The notes under the pieces were generated by a model that worked only from the letters and a program-made list of their open reading frames with translations, ran no database searches and had not been told where the DNA came from. Shown here one piece after another: positions 33,596 to 44,299 of a stretch of DNA of 64,000 bases (its first letter is position 1; each line of letters starts with the position of its first letter). The position numbers and the translations under genes were made by a program. The DNA comes from Tubulanus polymorphus (lineage: Eukaryota; Nemertea; Palaeonemertea; Tubulaniformes; Tubulanidae). Location of the stretch: NCBI RefSeq assembly GCF_964204645.1, contig NC_134025.1:17764001-17828000 (forward strand), read 5' to 3'.

Positions 33596-35028
33596 GGTTT
33601 TCTGTTACATCACAGAAAACCCTATTTAGATTCGCGTGTTTCTTATTATCATTTTTTTTTTTTCAACACTTTTTTTGTCTAAAGTACATAGGCTTTTTTA
33701 CATTATCGCTGTTGCCGATACAATCCGTCTGATATCATTCAGCTCACTTCGATCTACAAATATTCCGTGCAAATATTGAAGAATCAACGTTACAAAAGCA
33801 CTGTCAGGCCGTAAACATCGAAAATTGAGCCCCATTCAAAGAGCCGACATGTTTTTCTAAGTCGTCTTTCCGAAATCTATCGCACTTTTCTTGTCACGTC
33901 GATTATCAATTCAAGCATAAATTAACAAATTTATTACCTAAAGATTGCACATTCTGTCGCGGTTTTTAAAAACTAATTTTAACAATAGCCCATTTTCCTC
34001 ATCAAATCATATTACTGATACACAGGAAATTTACTACTAATTTCTAAAGCCGTAAACATCGACAAATCGACGTGTGTCACTACATCATCGTTCCGGGGAT
34101 CAGCTGCGAGTTTCTCCTCATCATGAGAATCAAATCGAGTACAAATCAATTTATTACTACCAGTGATTTGGCTGCGGGCGTCAAGCAGTTAGTTTAGCAA
34201 TACCTAGTTTTTTTCTTTATCAAATTAACCGTGTATTTGCTAAGATAAATCATAAGTGTACCGGGGAGTCGTAGGCCTAAACAAAACATGCCGAAGAGAT
34301 ATAGCGGAGAAAAGCTGTTATGTCGACGAGGTATCAAAATAAAAGAATATATTACTTTATTCGGCCGCAGGCCTCAACCTCTATATCAATACCATCAATT
34401 CTCTATATTTCCTACAGTACATACCGATCATTGTCAAATGCACAAGGTATTTACTAAATACAAGTATATAACACACTGCTTTCCGTATGCTGGACTCACA
34501 CTTGACATTCGGATTAAGCGTTCGCTGTGGGGGAAAGGAGATCGTTCGTTGTGTCGCTTGAAGTGTTTATCGAGTTTGACGCGACTTTAGGCCTAACGGT
34601 AGTGAGCTTTACTGTCTCAAACAATCACAGTATAATTGTTGCGTTTATTAACGGACTCATTGGATTGAACATCAAAACAAAATTTACGATATTTAGGAGG
34701 GTTGTTATTCAATAGGCCCACGACCAATCTGTCCGGATGTTAGGCCTACGCATATACATAGGCCTACATAGGCTAATATAGTAGCCTCTACTAGGTAAGG
34801 TTAAAGCTAAGTTCACTGTAAAGGAGGAATCAGATTTAGTAAAATGCATGTTAATTAGTGATTAACTGGTTCTGACTTGCAACGATCAATCACAATTATC
34901 AATTTTATTGGAAAAAATGAAGATTTTTTTGAAAATTTTGTCTGAGCAGGCAGCTTTATAAGCCAGACTTTTCATTTGAGTTTTTTCATAAAAAATGAAA
35001 CTGGTATTTCATTAATTCCTAATGACTA

Positions 35029-35348
35029 AAGCCGGGCCTAGGTCGGCCTTGCGATCGCTTGTGACTCACTGCGACGCCATTCACTGCGACGATTGTGTCA
35101 CAACGACTCATCGACCTATGCTCCCTTGCGACGGGTTGCGACTGTCAGCAACGCCAGTCTCAAGGAGTCGCACGTGTTCTACTTTCTGCGACGCGACACG
35201 ACTGTCACAACCGACCTACGCGCTCTTGCGACTGGCAGAAACTAGTCGCACACAGTCACTGACAATCGTATCGCAACCGATTTGCACCGAAACTTGCGAT
35301 GCAACGCGAGATTCGCATCGCATCACAAGGCTGACCTACGTCCGGCTT
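35029..35348. mobile_element. 320-bp MITE with TA duplication and TGCGAC motifs
   Basis: AAGCCGGGCCTAGGTCGGCC at the left mirrors the right end (AAGCCGGACGTAGGTCAGCC when inverted). TA occurs outside both ends (35027-35028 and 35349-35350), as for Tc1/mariner-type elements. The interior is built from many degenerate TGCGAC/GCGACG units. The apparent 109-codon frame across it is a by-product of these repeats. Confidence 0.7.
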
Positions 35349-35389
35349 TAAGTTACTGCAGAGCCCCAGAAATATCTTTTTGTTCATTC

Positions 35390-35925
35390 AAAAGATCTTT
35401 CGCTTGAGAATTCTTTCGTCGGAACAAAATTTATTTCGTTCGAACCAATAATATTCTGTTCGATTGAACCAATTTGAAAAAATCGTTAGAAAAAAGTTGA
35501 ACACACTTTTTTTGTCCCAACGAAAGGTTTTTCGTTCGAACAATCGTTCGATCGAACAAATTTGTTTTAATTTGAACAGAATTTTCTTTTCAGAACATTA
35601 AGTTTTTCGTTCAAACAAGTAAATAGTAAAAAGTTTTTTCTCCGAACCAAAAGTATTAAGTATTTCGTTTAATCGAACAGAATTGTTTTCATTCAAACAT
35701 TCGTTCGAAAAAATTGTTTTCGCTCAACCAAATTTTTTTGCCGGGACAAAAAGTTTTTCATTTCAATAATAACATAGCTTTTCATTCGAACACATTTTTT
35801 GTCAGAATGAAGTTTTGGTTCAAACAAAAAGCGTATTGTTCGATCAAACTGAATTGTTTTCCCTCGCACAAGATTTTCTTGTCGGAACATTAAGTTTTTT
35901 GGTCAAACTGCGTGTTAAGTTCATT
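35390..35925. repeat. Degenerate tandem repeat rich in TTCGTTCGAACA
   Basis: Repeated variants of TTTTTCGTTCGAACAA and its inverse TTTGTTCGATCGAACA, spaced irregularly at roughly 40-50 bp, over more than 500 bp. No coding function is seen. Confidence 0.6.
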
Positions 35926-35937
35926 TTGGAAATTAAC

Positions 35938-36212
35938 TCGGTCTGGTATATTTTGGATTACTGTGTATGTCATTTGTCAGGACATTAAACAGAAGACGAC
36001 TTAGGATACTTCCTTGCGTGACTCCACTAGTTAGACCGACTTATTCCAAGATGAGGCGTTGATTTCGGCTACAAGTTTTCGTTCAGAGATAACTGCTGAG
36101 CCATTTGGGCGACCTATCATTGATACTGTTTCCTAATAGCCTGTTTATTAATGGCTGATGTTGTGCCTTATCAAATGCTCTGTCGAAATCCACCGTTGAA
36201 CAGGATTCTTTG
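35938..36212 (-). pseudogene. Short reverse transcriptase fragment
   Basis: On the minus strand one frame reads VDFDRAFDKAQHQPLINRLL, then a frame change, then GVTQGSILSRLLFNVLTNDI. These are the first catalytic Asp region (DFDRAFD) and the following QGS...LLF box of a LINE reverse transcriptase. Stops and a frameshift break it, so it shows up only by motif reading. The fragment begins just inside the HP unit terminus. The family is not determined. Confidence 0.6.
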
Positions 36213-36250
36213 ACTGTGCAGAAAACCCGTTATCGCTGCTTTGCAGCTAT

Positions 36251-37124
36251 ATTTATATTTCGTAATACTACTGTGCTCTGTGCAAACTTGTAAAATTTTT
36301 TGGAGCAAGGAAATAAACTTAAACTTAAACTCGATAAATAGCCCAAATCTAATTATCAGTCAATATAGCAAATACACTTTTGCCAAAGTGGAGATGAAGA
36401 AAAATTTGGATGGTGCCCGGCGTTAGGGGGTCATCGCCGGGGTGGATGTGTCTCATTTCAGGCAAGTAGTTTTTTCCAACAGTACGGTTTCCATGGAAAC
36501 CACATACAATTTTGGGGCTTGGACATTTTGCCCAAAAATGGCTCTAGTGTGTAAACGTGTAAATTCAATCACTGTTGTGGTGTTCAACCGAGGAAAAGAT
36601 AACAAGACTTATTTTTCCCAGCATGCATTAGAAAGCATACTAACTGCCAACTGCCTAAAACTGTCAGTCAACTGATTGATGATACAACACGACTGCCAAA
36701 CTATCGATTTATTGTGGTGCAATAAAGATAACATTGAATTAAATTGCAGTTTCAAATATATATATATATTACAAGCAGTAGATTTAACAGTCTCTCTTTT
36801 AGATGCTGTTGGAATTTTAGATATATTTTATTTTGTTTATAAAGTCTATTAGAGTTAAATAGTTTTTCCACTTGTAATTTTGCTAACTTATTTTTCAATT
36901 AAAAGTTGCGATCGAAATACACTTGTGACAATGTCTGATCTTTGTCTGTGGTCTCTCATTAGAAAATCAATATTTCCAACTTTGGCATGTGTCTAAAAAG
37001 GGGGGTGGGCGGTTTAAAACCAATTAGACAGTTATTCTAATTGACGGAGCTATTGAAATTATTAGATGCTCCCTTATTCTCGGCGTGCATAACTATGATA
37101 TTTAGACATCAACTGTTTCGTTGT
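36251..37124. other. No gene; LINE-like tail and a dispersed repeat
   Basis: At 36311-36330 AAATAAACTTAAACTTAAAC looks like the 3' tail of a LINE (compare the tail of LINE-C at 46929). The segment 36548-36640 (ATCACTGTTGTGGTGTTC...TATTTTTCCCAGC) recurs at 43204-43300. A small AT microsatellite lies at 36757-36768. No supported exon. Confidence 0.4.
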
Positions 37125-37501
37125 GTGTATGTGTGTGTGCGTGTGCGCGTGTGCGCGTGTGCGCGTGTGCGCGTGTGCGCGTGTGCGCGTGTGCGCGTGT
37201 GCGCGTGTGCGCGTGTGCGCGTGTGCGCGTGTGCGCGTGTGCGCGTGTGCGCGTGTGCGCGTGTGCGCGTGTGCGCGTGTGCGCGTGTGCGCGTGTGCGC
37301 GTGTGCGCGTGTGCGCGTATGTATGTATGTATGTATGTATGTATGTATGTATGTATGTATGTATGTATGTATGTATGTATGTATGTATGTATGTATGTAT
37401 GTATGTATGTATGTATGTATGTATGTATGTATGTATGTATGTATGTATGTATGTATGTATGTATGTATGTATGTATGTATGTATGTATGTATGTATGTAT
37501 G

Positions 37502-37550
<49 letters not shown>

Positions 37551-37564
37551 GTATATATATATGT

Positions 37565-37634
<70 letters not shown>
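37125..37634. repeat. Compound microsatellite: GTGTGCGC, GTAT, AT
   Basis: About 195 bp of (GTGTGCGC)n, then about 190 bp of (GTAT)n, then about 130 bp of AT-rich (AT)n interrupted by GT. The transitions are sharp. The first block is a long uninterrupted alternating purine-pyrimidine tract. Long open frames cover it on both strands only because the repeat lacks stop codons. Confidence 0.98.
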
Positions 37635-37643
<9 letters not shown>

Positions 37644-37896
37644 AGTGATCACTCAGATCTGTCGTGTTCATATTCGAAATACTTGATAAATTGAAATCGG
37701 ATGATGTTGATCATAAGCTATTGGGTTTGAATCTCACTATAACCGTTGTGTGCAACATAAAAAAAAGTATCAGGGTGGATTTGGGCAGCTTGAGGAGTAA
37801 TAGGCAGGGCGGATACGGGCAGCTTGAGTGCTAATGGGTTAATGAAATGCATATGTAAATGCCTATAGGCACTTAAGGTTCCTATTAATCACATAC

Positions 37897-38085
37897 CTGT
37901 TAATCTTCCAGAGCCTGGACAATTGGTGTCTACATCATTTATCCCCTTTTGGGGAGAGGCATAATTGATGTTCGTGATATCAATGATAGGTTCAACCGAT
38001 TCACAAGTTGCCAGTTTGCAAATTGAAGAGCAAAAGAAAAACCACTTAACGTATCTGCTGCCGTATTTTGGATCAACTAACGAAA
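37897..38085 (-). CDS. Candidate host-gene exon, splice-flanked, phase 1-1
   Basis: On the minus strand a strong acceptor (TTTCTTTCTTTTTCAG) precedes 38085 and a strong donor (ACAG/GTATGT) follows 37897. The 189-nt exon is open, symmetric (enters and leaves in phase 1) and encodes about 63 residues with Cys-rich and hydrophobic parts, including YVKWFFFCSSICKLATCES and YASPQKGINDVDTNCPGSG. No transposon domain is recognised, so it could belong to a host gene whose other exons lie outside this view or are too short to see. No signal peptide or family was identified. Confidence 0.45.
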
Positions 38086-38841
38086 CTGAAAAAGAAAGAA
38101 AAAACATGCATACTTGATTTTAATGTGAATTTAAAATGTCAGACTGGGACAAATACCAATGCAACTGAGAAGAAATATATAGCCCAGCTTTTGATGGCAG
38201 CAGCCAAGTTACCAACAACTGAGCCAGAATGCTGGATATCATCACCCACCAGCGGCTTTTCGGCAACATTGGATTAACCTGGTAAAACTACGCAATGAAT
38301 TGCGAGAGACGAATAGAATAAAAGTCCCACAATCGCAGGATCTAAAAAGTTTAAAATCTAAAAAGTTCAATTAAAATTTATCAATAAACTGCCCATGGGC
38401 AAAGTGTGGTTTACCTTGAAAGCTAGAGGTTGTTTGGAGTAAGGGCATTGCTTGAAAAATCTTTTTAATTCGTGATTTCAAAGTTCTTGAAGTTTATATT
38501 TTATTTTATCTTTCTTAAAGAATTATTTTGTAGTCAAATAAGTCCATAGATAAACTTTTGTTTATTGTCTACGTCCAAAATTTTGTAGGGTACAGGGGTG
38601 CAGGGAAACTATTTTATATTTTCAAAAAATCATTTTTCACCATATGAAAAAAATATTCAAATATAATTCATATGATGTCACATATCAGGGGGTGGCTGAA
38701 TATTGAGTCTTGGAAAGGAAACCTCTTCCAATATATGACCGCGGAAGCTAAAACACGGGGGCGTAGTATTAGATCGTTTTAAATCCTGGAATTTACCACT
38801 TCAATATTCAGACCTCGACCTATACCTATAGTTTGCTGCTT
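38086..38841. other. No gene assigned
   Basis: One plus-strand frame around 38238-38370 reads RQHWINLVKLRNELRETNRI and is open for about 40 codons, but no splice sites or family support it. The rest is AT-rich without features. Confidence 0.35.
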
Positions 38842-40276
38842 CGTATTTCAGGTCACAAAAAATAACAATTTATTACAAATTCTATCAAACAGAAAACACA
38901 GCGCTAAAACACCATCCTATAGACTATCTAAATATTTGGCGAAAACTCTTTCACCGGTTCTTGGCTCATTTTCGAATGCCCATTTACGCCATAACCAGGA
39001 CTTATTGGAATGTTTAAAAAATGTTATTCCTGGGCATGATAAATTTACATCTTTTGATGTTGCTAGCTTATTCACTAATGTTCCTTTAGAACCTACTTTG
39101 GACTTTCTTAGGAGAAAGTTACCTACTTTAGATTTTCATTTTGATATACCGGTTGATTGTCTTTTGGACTTAATTGAACTTTGTACAAAAAACTTAAATT
39201 TTCAATTTGGTTCTTACTTTTTTGAACAGATTTTTGGTATGGCTATGGGGAATCCACTTTCCCATGTTCTTGCTGGTTTTTTTTTGGAACATGTCGAAAG
39301 TGAAATTCTTCCTCTTTACACTGAAAGTAGACCCAAAATTTGGCGACGTTACGTTGATGATATTCTTTGTTTAGTTTCCCCCGATTTTAATGTAAATGGA
39401 TTCTTACATTATTTGAACTCTTTATATCCTACTTTGAATTTCACTTTTGAGTGGGAAGAAAAAAATAATTGCATCCCGTTTCTCGATGTACTCATTCATA
39501 ATTTCAAAACAAATTTGAAATAATCTGTATATAGAAAACCGACTAACGCTGAAGCTTATCTTCATTTTTTCTCATTTACTCCTTTGAACATCAAAATTCG
39601 AATAGCCCAAGGATTATTTCTTCGAGCTCTATGTATTTGTGATCAAATGTTTTTAGATAAAGAAATCAAACATATAAGAACTGCTCTCAAGAAACTAGCC
39701 TATCCAGACAAAATTTTGAACAAAGCTTATTTCAAAGCCCGAATTTCTCACTTTGGACATAATGACCTGACCAGAAAACGCAGAGCTCAAAAGAATATTA
39801 TAATCCCGTATTTACCTACTTTGGAACGCCTTAAATCCACATTAAGCACCATCGACACAAGATTAGTCTTTCAGTATAATAACAAACTCACTAATGTTTT
39901 AACCAAAAATAAACCCAACAGTGAGCTAATTGAGTCAGGGGTCTATAAGATACCATGTAAAGACTGTAATATGATGTACATCGGCGAAACGGGACGTAAT
40001 CTCAGTCAGCGTATTAAAGAACACAAAATAGATATCCGCAACCAAAAGCCTGAGAGTGGAATAGCGAATCATGTCTTTACAACCAATCACCAATTTGACA
40101 TTCAGAATTCGAAACTTATTTATCCTTGTAAAGATATTCATAAGAGACACATAGTGGAATCAGCCCTTATATGTAAACTTTCGAAATCCAATTTATCTAC
40201 TAATTTAAATACTGGTTTTTCTCCACATAACCAATTATTATCCAGACACATCAACTCTTTATTAGATTTGGGTTGA
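38842..40276 (+). pseudogene. Penelope-like element: RT plus GIY-YIG endonuclease, one nonsense codon
   Basis: The reading frame is open from about 38936 to TGA 40274-40276 except for one TAA at 39521-39523. RT motifs: DKFTSFDVASLFTNVP (catalytic Asp), FGMAMGNPLSHVLAGFFLE, WRRYVDDILCLV (catalytic pair) and IPFLDVLIH. The C-terminal part is a GIY-YIG nuclease: SGVYKIPCKDCNMMYIGETG then RIKEHKIDIR, and the CxxC is the zinc motif typical of this group. The 5' end is truncated within the RT. The polypeptide would copy RNA at a nick made by its own nuclease. A hammerhead-like motif lies about 220 bases downstream, as expected for the terminal repeat of these elements. Confidence 0.85.
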
Positions 40277-40491
40277 TGTCACTATGTGTCACTCTGTTAT
40301 CGCCACCTTCTTCAGTCCACTTCACTTAGTTACATAATTTGTTTTTACTCTGAACTGTTTAGAATTGCTGTGGTTTCCATGGTACCCCTTGATGTTTTAT
40401 TGCTTGGTCTGTTTATCTTTAGTTTTGACACACTGCTTCTATTTTAGATCATGTGAGTTTATATGCTTTGTAACTTGTTTTCCTGGTCATT

Positions 40492-40530
40492 CCACCTGAT
40501 GATGGCTGTTAGTCAACAGCCGAAACGTGG
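40492..40530 (+). ncRNA. Hammerhead-like motif downstream of the Penelope-like element
   Basis: CTGATGA is followed by a perfect 7-bp stem (GGCTGTT/AACAGCC) with a 4-base loop, then GAAAC. This is the conserved hammerhead core and stem II. Flanking CCAC and GTGG can also pair. Hammerhead motifs are established features of Penelope-like terminal repeats. A cleavage triplet and full stems I and III were not mapped, so self-cleavage is not shown. Confidence 0.5.
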
Positions 40531-40560
40531 TTTCGTAATAATAAATTTGATAGTATAATT

Positions 40561-41145
40561 TCAAATTCGAAGTGTGGGATTTCTTCATTTAACTACAGTT
40601 TACACGGATTATAGTGTTTATTCGACAACTAACAGCGCTCATCTTCTTCTACGACGCTTATTCCGCATGTTATCATACCAAATGTGCACGTGCCAAGCAG
40701 CATTACAGCATCACCAATTCAAATTATAGAAGTCTGTATGAGCGTGTGTTTGTGTGTGCAACAGTCTAATGTTTAGCACTCCCATGCATGTGGAGGCCTT
40801 GTGTAGTGAACGTTCGCTTCACATCAATCTCAATCAACACAATCACCGGGTATTAAAATGAAACAATACCTATGGCGATATGCGAAATAACTATATTCTC
40901 ACCTGCAATGAGCATTAAAAATTGGCACATATACGGTACCTAGTCCGATGAAAAGTTCGCCATTAATGTTTTTCCCATAATTATTTCAGTAGCGCCAGAA
41001 TTTCCCGTATATCCCAAAAACAGCCAATCACATTCGCTTGTAGAGACGACGCCCCCCTATCAGGGTCATTGCAATCTTATACGCATGAGCAAAGAATTTT
41101 CCCGTCAAAAACAGTTTTTCGTTGAAAATATAAACAAAGTTGACC
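40561..41145. other. No gene seen
   Basis: Sequence between the 3' end of the first Penelope-like copy and a candidate exon. Pyrimidine/purine mixed, with TGTGTG phrases at 40743-40760. No domain. Confidence 0.4.
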
Positions 41146-41290
41146 ATGTCATCGACGGAGGTTTGTCATGTCTTCAATCGAATCGATTATACGTCGTTCA
41201 ACCCGAGAACCAATGAAAAAAAAGCTCACATAAAAATCAGCGCAATTTTACATGAATTGGCTCAATGCCAACCTCATACTGCTGACAAAG
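41146..41290 (+). CDS. Candidate first exon, unknown product
   Basis: ATG 41146 in a reasonable context (GACCATGT) opens a 145-nt frame encoding MSSTEVCHVFNRIDYTSFNP and on to about residue 48, ending at a donor-like AAAG/GTAAAC. The region upstream is GC-richer than its surroundings. No family was recognised. A decayed Penelope-like fragment starts 45 bases downstream, inside what would be the intron. Low certainty. Confidence 0.25.
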
Positions 41291-41334
41291 GTAAACCAAA
41301 AACCTGTATATTCGGTTTTATACTAAAAACCATT

Positions 41335-42020
41335 TTTATAGCTAACTTATTTCTGGAACATGTTGAAACTGAAATTTTGCCCTTGTATACAGATATCCCC
41401 CCAAAGCTTGGTTTTGTTATGTTGATGATGTCCTTTGCTTGGTGTCTAATAATTTCACCCTTCCCTTATTTTCAGAGTTCTTAAATTCACGTCACCCTAG
41501 CCTTAAGTTCACATTTGAATGGGAATCCAATAATGCTATTCCTTTCCTTGATGTTCTTATACACAATTGTTTTGATCGTCTCCATTTTGCAGTCTATCGG
41601 AAAGCTACCCACTTCAATTCATATTTACATTTCATTTTCTTCACTAGTTTTAATATCAAGTAGTCTGTAGCCCAAGGGTTGTTTCTTCGGGCTCTTAAGA
41701 ATTTGTGACTCTGAATTTACTGCATGTAAACTGAAATTTTATCATCCAGATTATCCAGATTACGTCCTTGCGCTTCGTAAGGCTAAAAGCTCCCTTAAAC
41801 CTAATTTTATCCGTGTTGACTCTAACTCATTCAACGTAAGTCACACATTGTTGTCCCTCATGTCCCTTGTTTAGACATATTGAAACCCTCTCTCAAAGCT
41901 CTTAACACTGATATCATATTCAAGTATAAAATAAAAATCTCTAGTCATTTATCCAAAAATGATACTCCGTCCAACATACATGCCAATGTTTACAAAATCC
42001 CAGTGAATAGCAGTTATCCT
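41335..42020 (+). pseudogene. Second Penelope-like fragment, heavily decayed
   Basis: Contains in shifting frames FLEHVETEILPLYTD, CYVDDVLCLVSNNF (catalytic pair), SLKFTFEWES, IPFLDVLIHN, AVYRKATHFNSYLHF and AQGLFLRAL, matching the copy at 38842-40276 in order. It ends near VYKIPV, the start of the GIY-YIG domain. It is the same family but clearly divergent, so an independent older insertion. Several frameshifts and stops. Confidence 0.75.
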
Positions 42021-42969
42021 ATGTGGCATACTTTAGTATACATATAACGACCTGAGATGTGACTTATTGAAAAAAGGAGCACGAATTAGCCGTAATAGTT
42101 AGCGGAATAGCCATCTCCTTATCCTTCACTCAGTGCGTATAGTTCATATTAAACCCGCGGGTGGCGCTATTTATGATGATAACTATGACAATCAACACAA
42201 GCACGTGTGCACCTGCTGAGATAAACAGTGAGCACGTGCTGAAATTGCAAATTCAAAAGTCAAATTTCTCAGTAATAGCTGAACTAAAATTCAAATCAGT
42301 TCCATATTTGATATTTGTAAATACATCACATTTGAAAATGAATTTTACACAATATTCTATTTGGATGGCATATGCTCTTAAAGAGCATTGTCTTACTAAA
42401 AAAAAACAATAGGCCCATGGGCCTTGAAGCATTGGTAGATTATACTGTGGTAAGGTATTAAGTGGTAAATGCTTTGCATCTGCCGGCAAATGTTCTATGA
42501 CGATGTTGCTTGGGAGGATCACAGATGATACGATATTCATATATTATATATATATGTATATTGTACGATATTCATTTATGCTGAAAATAAATTTCATTTT
42601 TCTGCAAAACAATTTAGCAACGTTATTTGTATTGTTAAACCTCATTAATGTGATTCTGTTAAAGACGAAGCTAGTTTATTCTGATGTTTTCCATCATGTC
42701 CCAGCTAAGATATTCATATCAATCAAGATTTGGTTACAGAAACCCATTTAGTAGAACGATTTCTGCACCTTCGTCAACAAGATTTGTATCAACGAAGTAC
42801 GCCTACAACTGCAAGGGTAATCTCGACTGACTGTGTTTTTCTTGCATGAACTGTTAGGCCCTATTGCTGAATTATGAAAACAGAATGCAAAATAGGTACG
42901 GTAGATCAATTGGACAAACGTACACAACAAAACATGGCAGAGAATGATGGTGTCACTGAGGCCGGCAGA
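42021..42969. other. No gene; palindromic GGCCCATGGGCC phrase
   Basis: AATAGGCCCATGGGCCTTGA at 42410-42430 resembles the phrase at 15304 and may mark an element end. A frame at 42161-42412 has no recognised domain. Otherwise nothing supported. Confidence 0.35.
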
Positions 42970-43145
42970 TGTTTGTTTGTTTGTATTCGTCTGTTTGGCT
43001 TTACGTCATTTGGATCTTGGTTTCCCAAGACTGCCTCTATTGGATTTGAATTTGTGGTAGGACTCGAACCCACTATTCACTCAGCACTTACAGTGGATGC
43101 ATTAGCATAACGCCTTATCTTACTGTGCTACTAAGGCCGCTCGAT
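42970..43145 (-). mobile_element. tRNA-derived SINE
   Basis: Read on the minus strand, the head (about 43142 to 43055) has TTAGTAGCACAGTAAGATAA as A box region and GTGGGTTCGAGTCCTACC as B box. The distance between them is that of a tRNA with a long variable arm (Leu/Ser type). An unrelated body follows, and the copy ends in ACAAACAAACAAACAT (about 42971-42986), a simple tail. The acceptor stem does not pair, so it is not a tRNA gene. SINEs of this kind are moved by a partner LINE. Confidence 0.65.
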
Positions 43146-43892
43146 TAAAATCCAAAAACTACAGCAGCGCAAATAACCATCGCAATATTGCAATTTACAA
43201 CAATGTGTAAATTTAATCACTGTTGTGGTGTTCGATGCTTGGAAACGATAATAAAAGTTATTTTTCCCGGCGCGCATTACAAAGCAAATCTATCCGCTGA
43301 GTGCGTAAGGGCCTGCTACCGCCTCATGAGTGCGCTGGAGGCGGGCAGGGCATCTTAAAGCAATAGACAGCCGCTGCAGGGCTGTCGGCAGCTAAGCTGC
43401 CACTCAAAACCATCCCTTACTTGAGTCTCAGTCCTTAATTCAATTGGCCACTTGAAAATGTTACTTCAGGTGAAGGGAAACCGAAAACTAAAAATAGATA
43501 GGATCAACGATTTTTCTTTTTAAATAATGAAGACATAAAGCAAGAATAGGTTGCATTTCTTTCAAATGACAATCCACTATGATCATCCGCTAAAGTTTAA
43601 TGCCACCATAGAAAGACTACCTCGCCAGGTTTTCTGAAGAGACAGGGAACCAGTCAATTCAATTCAGAATTCATTTTACAGAAACGGGGTATAAAAAAGT
43701 TTTCGATAAACAGTTACAATATATATGTTCATAAAACGATTTTTCAAATAGTCACTAACAAAAGTAAAAGAAAATTAAAAGAATCTTGAAAAACGTTAAA
43801 GTAAATGTTTTATTCTGAAATTATAATTTTGTCAATAAAGAATAAATAGAATGGTCGTCAGCACAGGAGTTTACAGTCAATGATAATTTCAG
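43146..43892. other. No gene; shared dispersed repeat
   Basis: 43204-43300 (ATGTGTAAATTTAATCACTG then TTGTGGTGTTCGATG, ending near the TTTTTCCCGGCGCGCATTAC phrase) is related to 36548-36640. The remainder shows no exon or element structure. Confidence 0.4.
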
Positions 43893-44292
43893 CAGGGCAA
43901 ATACAAATATTCCTCCCAAAACCAAAATTAACTAAAGATTTCACAGAAATCAATCTTGAAATACAATTCTAAAATAAAACCCGGAATAAAAACAGTAGAC
44001 GATACCACAGGTTCACATCAAAACCTGCTGATTTCTGCCGCCAAGCCTATCAGAGAGGAGTCTTAACTTTCTGATTGGCTCTTTAAAACCAATATTTTCC
44101 TGAAGAAGCTTATATGAATTTTAACAAGGCCCTTTTTCAAACTTCAGCTTGCTAGGATTTGGAGAATGGATAATGCTTTAAAAATTAATTTGTATGAGTA
44201 TATGCTCAGTTTAAGAGCCTAAGCTCTGGAAACCATGTCATTTACATTTGCTCCATTTGTATAGTAATAGGCTTTGCCTACGGCTGGCCTTA
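43893..44292 (+). repeat. M2 repeat family, copy B
   Basis: A shortened copy: shares TTCCTCCCAAAACCAAA, AACTAAAGATTTCACAGAAA, AGACGATACCACAGGTTCAC, CAAGCCTATCAGAGAGGAGT and the end ATAGTAATAGGCTTTGCCTA then CGGCTGGCC with the other M2 copies. It ends directly beside the pogo-like fragment. Confidence 0.65.
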
Positions 44293-44299
44293 AAGCATC

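Larger units (their letters stand above)
33596..36250. repeat. HP-family unit 4 or related element, with nested repeats
   Basis: Opens with the hairpin TAGGGTTTTCTGTTACATC then ACAGAAAACCCTA and closes at about 36250 with CAGAAAACCCGTTATCGCTG then CTTTGCAGCTATATT, the same termini as other HP units. The interior differs from units 1-3. It contains a TA-flanked MITE, a TTCG-rich degenerate tandem repeat and a minus-strand RT fragment. The region 33650-35020 has no recognisable exon; a 100-codon frame at 34288 has no domain. Confidence 0.55.

Noticed and set aside
34288-34590. Frame starting MPKRYSGEKLLCRRGIK as a small gene
   Set aside because: No splice support, no family and located inside an HP-type repeat; left as unassigned.
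35022-35351. 109-codon open frame
   Set aside because: It covers exactly a MITE with GCGAC repeats, with no domain.
36442-36675. 77-codon frame
   Set aside because: Overlaps a dispersed repeat also found at 43204-43300 and has no domain.
37041-37686. Five long overlapping open frames on both strands with CVRVCAC or YIHT repeats
   Set aside because: They are translations of a microsatellite that lacks stop codons.
43055-43142. Functional tRNA gene
   Set aside because: A and B boxes are present but the acceptor stem does not pair and a SINE-like body and tail follow.
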